Shown here in pieces: positions 58,685 to 64,000 of a stretch of DNA of 64,000 nucleotides. The notes below the pieces were generated by a model that was given only the letters and a program-made list of their open reading frames with translations, was not told where the DNA came from and ran no database searches. The stretch spans positions 1,984,001 through 2,048,000 of the forward strand of contig PZJY01000005.1 of assembly GCA_031472005.1 (NCBI GenBank). Reading direction: 5' to 3'. The position numbers and the translations under genes were made by a program. The DNA is from Tetracladium setigerum. Its lineage: Eukaryota > Ascomycota > Leotiomycetes > Helotiales. Within the stretch, counting starts at the first letter, position 1. Every line of letters begins with the position of its first letter.

Positions 58685-59473
58685 TCAAAGCCTTTTCAAA
58701 GACTCGCTCTCATCAAACAGGAATAGTGCACAGTTATGCGCCAAACCACGACGTTGCCTCCCACCAAGATGATCGTCGCTAACATATGTAGGAGCCATTT
58801 TAGGCGTAAGAGTAAGCCTTCTATAAGTCTGAAGAGCAACCTCTCTCGACCCAGCATTAACATGAATGATCGAAGGAACCTTGCTCCGAGATGCATATCT
58901 CTCACGTCGAACGCCTCCTTGTGCGTAGCATATTGTGCAGCTCGCTTCCACAATATGAGAGTTATCCGCGACTCATCTTCCAGATTTTGATGTGGAGTTC
59001 GGTGGGCAGTTTGGAGAAGAGTGTAAATGCGTGATGGGATTTCCAGTTGGCGTCATGGTTGTATGCAGCGCGGCTTTGGTGAAATTCATCCATAGGATAT
59101 TAGGTCCGTCGAAATGGCCTCGTACGAAGATTTGACTGGGCTCGGCCATAGGAGTAGGATTGATGGCTTGACGCATTTCAACAACCGAATTTTCGTCAGT
59201 GAATGAGTCGAAGTCGAAGATTAGCGAGGGCGCAATGGATTCGTCGAAGAGTTGATTGAGACCTGACTGGGTATTGTTGAGTTTGGAGGGAAGAACGGTC
59301 TTCCCGGGAGAGAAGAGCAGGGTTGAACAACCACTATTGATCGAAGTTTCATTAAGTTTTCGTCGCTTGAGACTTAGGTTTACCACCGGCGAGGGCTCGA
59401 AGATGACGTCTGAGACGAGCCATGGCGACTTGCGCTTCTGCGATGTAGCAATGAATAGAAAGAAAAGAAACAA
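58685..59473 (-). pseudogene. 2EXR-domain gene remnant with two frame breaks
   Basis: The 2EXR block FTLFSKLPTELHIKIWKMSR is followed after a frame change by DNSHIVEASCTICYAQGG and PSIIHVNAGSREVALQTYRR. One break lies at 59036-59038, where one more coding C would join TPTGNP to HHAFTLF. The second lies near 58965-58973 and needs either one base fewer or two more. The N-terminal part is open from 59473 but has no in-frame ATG. The gene is therefore either decayed or badly represented in this assembly. It is divergent from TYW1 and unrelated in detail to the intact 2EXR gene at 5.5-6.5 kb. Confidence 0.65.
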
Positions 59474-60132
59474 GAGAAGTGAGGAGGAATTTCCTGCTTA
59501 ATCCAAAGCTCAAGAACTTCATCGTCTGGAAACCAAAACTAAAAGCGTTACTCGTTAGGTTAAGTTTTGATTAGATTCCCGCCGAAGAATGTTGTCCACC
59601 AAGGTCCGCTTTGGAAGGTTAACCAGCGGAAGCTTGAACTTATCCCAACCTAGCTACTTTTCAAATGCTGGAAACAAAGACTCGAGTTCTACACCTATGA
59701 AGCATGACAATCTCCAAGCCTACAAGTTTTGAGTAATGTATGTATGTACCTAGTCCTACAAATGAAACTGGGCCCTCTTTAAAATAAGCTCTCTTGATCT
59801 TGTACTAATATGTGATCTAAGACCATTTTGTTGGTGTATATCTAGCAAACACTGAGGTGTATATGTTCGTAACCAAGTTATGAGAGTCTCACTATTACTG
59901 GATGGATTGTTTATTTCTCGCTTGCAGAATTCGTAATGCAAGCAAGGTTTGTGGAGGGAATTCCGCACCTTCGCTTGCCGATGCCAAGCAACTTCAACCC
60001 CCAGAAACTCCCCCCACCTCGAGAAATTTCCCCTCCAGATATTTACCCTCCAGATATGAGCCAAGGAGGAATCATAGTCTTACATTCTTCAACACTCAAG
60101 TCGCACTGCTCCTTGCAGATATCCTAAACAAC
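59474..60132. promoter_or_regulatory. Upstream region of TYW1
   Basis: 0.66 kb. No TATA box or repeat is recognised. A 57-codon ATG frame on the minus strand (from about 59522) looks signal-peptide-like (MKFLSFGLSRKFLLTSL) but overlaps the 2EXR remnant and is unsupported. Confidence 0.4.
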
Positions 60133-62519
60133 ATGGCGCATGAAACATGGACCTTGAGGTCGCTTTTCGACGTTTCGGGTATGAGTTGTTGAACCAAAAC
60201 TCCACCTCTTTGCGCATGCTAATTCTCATCCTAGATATCGTGGAATTATGGCATCTTTACCGGTCTCCCATAATTATTACCACATTCATGCTGCTGATGA
60301 TTATCCGAACTATTCTTCATCTGCGAACACCGAGGACCAAGATTTCTGATACGCCTCCGCTCTCCCCGGCGCTCAAAACCGAAAAGGAGAAACAGTTTGT
60401 GGTAGAGAAATTGGCAATTGGAGAGAAGGGCGAAAAGAGCGAGAAGGGCACACGAAGAATAGTGGGAGGCATCAAGAAGCGCAAGTCATCGCAGGAGAAC
60501 ATCACGACAGAAGAAGGGAGAATCCAAGTGCTGGTCTTCTTTTCTTCCTTGACTGGAACCACAGAGCGGAGTGCCAAACTCTTCACCGAAGGCCTTACCG
60601 CAAACCTCAAATCCTTCGCAGAGCCGGTCTCTGTCAAATTCAATGAACCTCAAATTCTCGATCTCACATACATCGACTACGATGACTACTTTCTTTCAAC
60701 TCCAAAGTCCGAATCAAACACCCAATACTTTTACCTACTTCTTCTCCCAACCTTTAATATCGACACCGTGCTGGATACCTTTATTGAGCATTTGCAGGAG
60801 ACGCATAATGACTTCAGAATTGATACTGCACCTCTATCAAACATCATCGGATACTCGGTGTTTGGATTTGGTGATCGAGAGGGGTGGCCTACAGAGGAAG
60901 AAGGGTTCTGTTCGCAAGCGAGAGATGTTGATAAATGGATGGCAAAACTCACCGCGCGGAAAAGAGCTTTCCCGCTAGGAATGGGGGATCCAAAGCAAGA
61001 TGCAGTCAAGCGTCTACAAGAGTGGAAGGAAGGTGTAGAAGATGTTTTGCTGAACGTAGCCGAGACTGGGGGTCTAGGAGAGGGAGTTGTGGGCAGTGGA
61101 GATGCTGTTGAGAGTGACGTGGAAGATGTCGATGATGAAGAGGACGACGTACTATTTGATGATCAGAATGTTGCAACACGAAAATCAAAGGTTCAGAAGA
61201 AGGACACAATGAACGACTTGGAGGATCTTGGGAAGTCACTACAGAAATCAGAAGATACAGTTTATCCAGAATCTCTCGAGGTGGATTTCACAACATACAA
61301 CAAAAAGGTCCGAACGCCAACATCCGCTGTCGTTAAAGAAATGGTACCAAAAGATTCTCCGACATTCAAGAATTTAACGAAGCAAGGTTATGCGATTGTT
61401 GGATCACATTCAGGGGTCAAAATTTGCAGGTGGACGAAATCAGCACTTCGTGGCAGAGGATCGTGTTACAAGTACTCATTCTATGGCATTGCATCTCACC
61501 AATGTATGGAAACAACGCCTTCCCTATCCTGCTCCAACAAATGCGTTTTCTGTTGGCGACACGGCACCAATCCAGTCGGAACAACATGGCGATGGAAAGT
61601 CGATCCACCAGAGATGATTTTCAACGGCGTCAAAGCAGGCCACTATCAAAAAATCAAAATGATGCGAGGAGTACCTGGTGTACGGTCTGAGCGATTTGCT
61701 GAAGCAATGAGAATTCGACATTGTGCACTAAGTTTAGTAGGCGAACCCATATTCTACCCTCACATCAACGAATTCACAGCCATGCTCCATAAAGAGCATA
61801 TCTCCTCCTTCCTCGTCTGCAATGCGCAACACCCGGATCAACTCGCCACCCTTCAACCTGTCACACAATTGTACGTCTCTATTGATGCTTCCAACAAAGA
61901 ATCGCTCCGCAAAATTGATCGACCTCTCCATCGCGACTTCTGGGAGCGATTCCAGCGCTGTCTTGAAATCCTGCGTGAGAAGCGCTTCCAGCACCGAACC
62001 GTCTTCCGCCTTACGCTGGTGAAGGGATTCAACATCGAAGATGAAGCTGAAGGCTACGCTGATTTGATTGAGAAGGCTCTCCCCTGCTTCGTGGAGATAA
62101 AAGGCGTAACCTACTGCGGTACATCCTCTTCCGCTGGCGCAGGCCTCACCATGCAAAATGTCCCCTTCTACGAAGAAGTCTGCGCCTTCGTCGAAGCCCT
62201 CAACACTTCCCTCGCCAACCGCGGACTCGACTATGGCATCGCAGCTGAACATGCACACAGCTGTTGTATCCTAATCGCCAGCACGAGATTTAGGGTTAAC
62301 GGCAAGTGGCACACGAGGATCGGGTATGAAAAGTTCTTCAAGTGCCTGGAGAGTGGGAAGCCCTTCACTCCTGAGGATTATATGGGTGATGAGACGCCGG
62401 AGTGGGCGACGTGGGGACAGGGTGGGTTTGATCCTAGGGATGAGAGGGTGTACAGGAAGGGGAAGAATAAGCAGCCGCTTCCAGAAGGAATGGCACAGGT
62501 TGTTGAGCTTGACGATTGA
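60133..62519 (+). CDS. tyw1: tRNA wybutosine-synthesising protein 1 (TYW1)
   Basis: Radical SAM enzyme that forms the tricyclic 4-demethylwyosine base at G37 of tRNA-Phe. A flavodoxin-like domain (VLVFFSSLTGTTERSAKLF, YSVFGFGDREGWPTEEEG) precedes the radical SAM domain with CSNKCVFCWRHGTNPVGTTW, the CxxxCxxC cluster, at about residue 460. ALSLVGEPIFYPHINEF and AEHAHSCCILIAS follow. Two N-termini are possible: an unspliced ATG at 60147 (790 residues), or an ATG at 60133 with a 56-nt intron 60179-60234 (GTATGA..CCTAG), which gives MAHETWTLRSLFDVSDIVEL. Both share an N-terminal hydrophobic helix (PIIITTFMLLMIIRTIL), suggesting an ER or other membrane anchor. The rest of the frame is intact. Confidence 0.95.
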
Positions 62520-63251
62520 AGTAGTAAAGTAAAGTACTGTATTTAGTGTATTTTGCAATGTTAAAGAAGAAACCCAAAAAAACCCATTTTTTGCAAAGCT
62601 CACTTATGGATTCGATGTGAAGGGGATGTTCTTGAAGAAGTAATCTTATCTTACCATTACTGGTGTCCTTTTAAAGCGTTGACAACACCGTAACTAACGC
62701 AATACGTGAGATAGGTATACCTGTTGGGAAATCTCAAACCTTCCTACAGTATGATATACTCACTGAACAATGTCAATTGGGCAGATTTTTTGCATATCTT
62801 ACGGCATTCTTTGAAAATCTTTCGATTTTTGTCATTCCATTTGCAAAGCACTAGGTATCTTAGTAAAGCAACGAGTGTTTGCCTAGCATCTCAGCTGGCT
62901 CAGTAGCCATATCGCTAGAGGGAAATGCTGCTACTAGCTATCATAATAAAAGATATGACGTGCAGTATCTTGCCATGCCATGCCATGCCAACCCACCAGG
63001 CCACCAGGCCACCAGCCCACCAGCCCACCAGCCCACCGCCAGCACCAGCAATATCAACATCCATATCCATTGAAACGGATACCCATTTCTGCGAGAAGCA
63101 GAAGAAACAGAAGAAGCCATGCTTCATAAGACCATCCGGTACTCCATTTAATCCCACCATTTAACGCCCCCAAGCCATGATTATTCGTAGCACACGCCGT
63201 TTATCCCTCTCGAAAATGATGCATCTCAGAACCAACCCGATTCTCCTCAAA
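62520..63251. other. Convergent intergenic region with minisatellite
   Basis: 0.73 kb between converging genes. It contains a TGCCA pentamer tract (62971-62990) and an 8-10 bp CCACCAG(G/C) minisatellite (62993-63040). Confidence 0.5.
62971..63040. repeat. TGCCA and CCACCAGC tandem repeats
   Basis: Four TGCCA units followed by about six CCACCAGG/CCACCAGC units on the + strand. Confidence 0.85.
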
Positions 63252-64000
63252 TCAGCCGCTCGTACTAGGTCCCCCGTCCGTCTCTAGCCTCGACCGCTGT
63301 ACCATAACCCTCTCATTACAAATGTCAATAAACATCTCAAACTTCTGAATCATCTTATCCTTATTCCTCAATTCCTCCCTCAACTCATCAACCTCCTTCT
63401 TCCACTGCTCTCGGATCTGCTCGGTCTCCGCTTGTGCTTTAGCGACTTCGGTGCGGAGTTCTGCTCGCAGTTTTTCTTCGAATGTGAGAGGCGGCTTTTT
63501 GTAGAATGTCGGTAGCTCTTCCATGGAAGTGGCGTCGACGCGGGAGGGATCGCGTTTGATTGCTGCGCGGGCGTTGTAGATGTCGCGGGGGAGATAGCGG
63601 ACGGTTGGGTTCTCGCGGTGGAGGATTTCGAGGGTTTCTTTGACGGACACACCTGCGGGTACATGAGCATTATCCTCATAAAAAACGGAGGGAAAAGAAA
63701 CCTACCTGATATCTCTAATGCTTTGACAGCAGCGATGGCCCTCGGATCCAACTTCCTCGCTCCGGGATGCTCAGTAGGACTCTCACTCGGTGGGTGGTTA
63801 TGTGTTAGATGCTCGCCATCAATCCGGCCCCTCAAGATCCACGCCGTCTTATTCTCTAGTCCGAATACACCAAACTCGCAACCACACTTTCTGCTCTTAG
63901 TCTTTCGTTGTCTCTGCTCGCCCGCAACCTTCTCCTTATTGTTTCCACCTCGATCGCATATCAAGAACACCTTCTTCAAACCCCGATTATCTCGCTTGGA
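63252..64000 (-). CDS. FAR1/MULE-like DNA-binding protein, 5' part outside window
   Basis: Partial gene with exons 63706 and beyond (out of the window at 64000) and 63652-63252, joined by a 53-nt intron. The first part reads FLICDRGGNNKEKV, KSRKCGCEFGVFGL, DGEHLTHNHPPSESP and PGARKLDPRAIAAVKAL, the WRKY-GCM1/FAR1-type zinc-binding fold found at the N-terminus of Mutator-like (MULE) transposases and of host proteins derived from them. After the intron, VKETLEILHRENPTVRYLPR and DIYNARAAI continue the pattern, but instead of a transposase domain a coiled coil (RTEVAKAQAETEQIREQWKK) and a short tail end the protein. It looks like a domesticated or truncated derivative. The start is not visible. 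Confidence 0.75.

Noticed and set aside
61734..62258. 174-codon minus-strand ORF inside TYW1
   Set aside because: Antisense shadow of the radical SAM domain, which is certain.

Overview
This window is nuclear chromosomal DNA of a filamentous ascomycete (Pezizomycotina). Nearly every gene has short GT-AG introns, mostly 47-140 nt. The gene set is typical of plant-associated moulds: XlnR, NirA, a lytic polysaccharide monooxygenase fused to a chitin-binding module, HET and 2EXR proteins, and a secreted S1/P1 nuclease. A leotiomycete is my best guess, but that is inference. No rRNA, tRNA, CRISPR array or intact transposon was recognised.

Layout. 0-7 kb: an atypical hexokinase (+), the splicing factor Cef1/Cdc5 (-) and a 2EXR protein (-). 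7-14 kb: the mitochondrial RNA polymerase Rpo41 (-) and ATP25 (+), divergent from one short intergenic region. 14-20 kb: S1/P1 nuclease (+), a class I glutamine amidotransferase (-) and an MFS transporter (+). 21-36 kb: the nitrate regulator NirA/NIT-4 (+), an SRPBCC protein (+), the xylanase/cellulase regulator XlnR (-), a 5.1 kb gene-free stretch, and a predicted GPI-anchored protein with an exact internal duplication (+). 36-48 kb: a quinone-oxidoreductase-like dehydrogenase (+), a HIRAN-SNF2-RING helicase (-), a Pmp3-like proteolipid (+), a six-exon divergent histone H4 variant (-) and Svf1 (-). 48-57 kb: mitochondrial ribosomal protein L11, a HAL4/SAT4 kinase, Hsp10 and the AA9-like LPMO with CBM18, all on +. 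57-60 kb: two decayed genes (HET and 2EXR). 60-64 kb: TYW1 (+) and the 3' part of a FAR1/MULE-like gene (-) that runs off the window.

Two observations stand out. First, the H4 variant has a Ser/Gly-rich N-terminal extension, keeps the lysines equivalent to H4 K16 and K20, and replaces those at K8 and K12. Second, at least five otherwise intact + strand genes need one extra base, best explained as one extra C in a C-run, to restore a conserved reading frame; the kinase gene needs three. Both decayed - strand genes also show a site that fits the same pattern. Base-calling or assembly undercalls are the simplest explanation, but the uniform direction and base deserve checking against raw reads and RNA. 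Genes for mitochondrial gene expression and function recur (Rpo41, ATP25, L11, Hsp10), and regulators of nutrient use (NirA, XlnR, the hexokinase-like protein) lie within 30 kb of each other.
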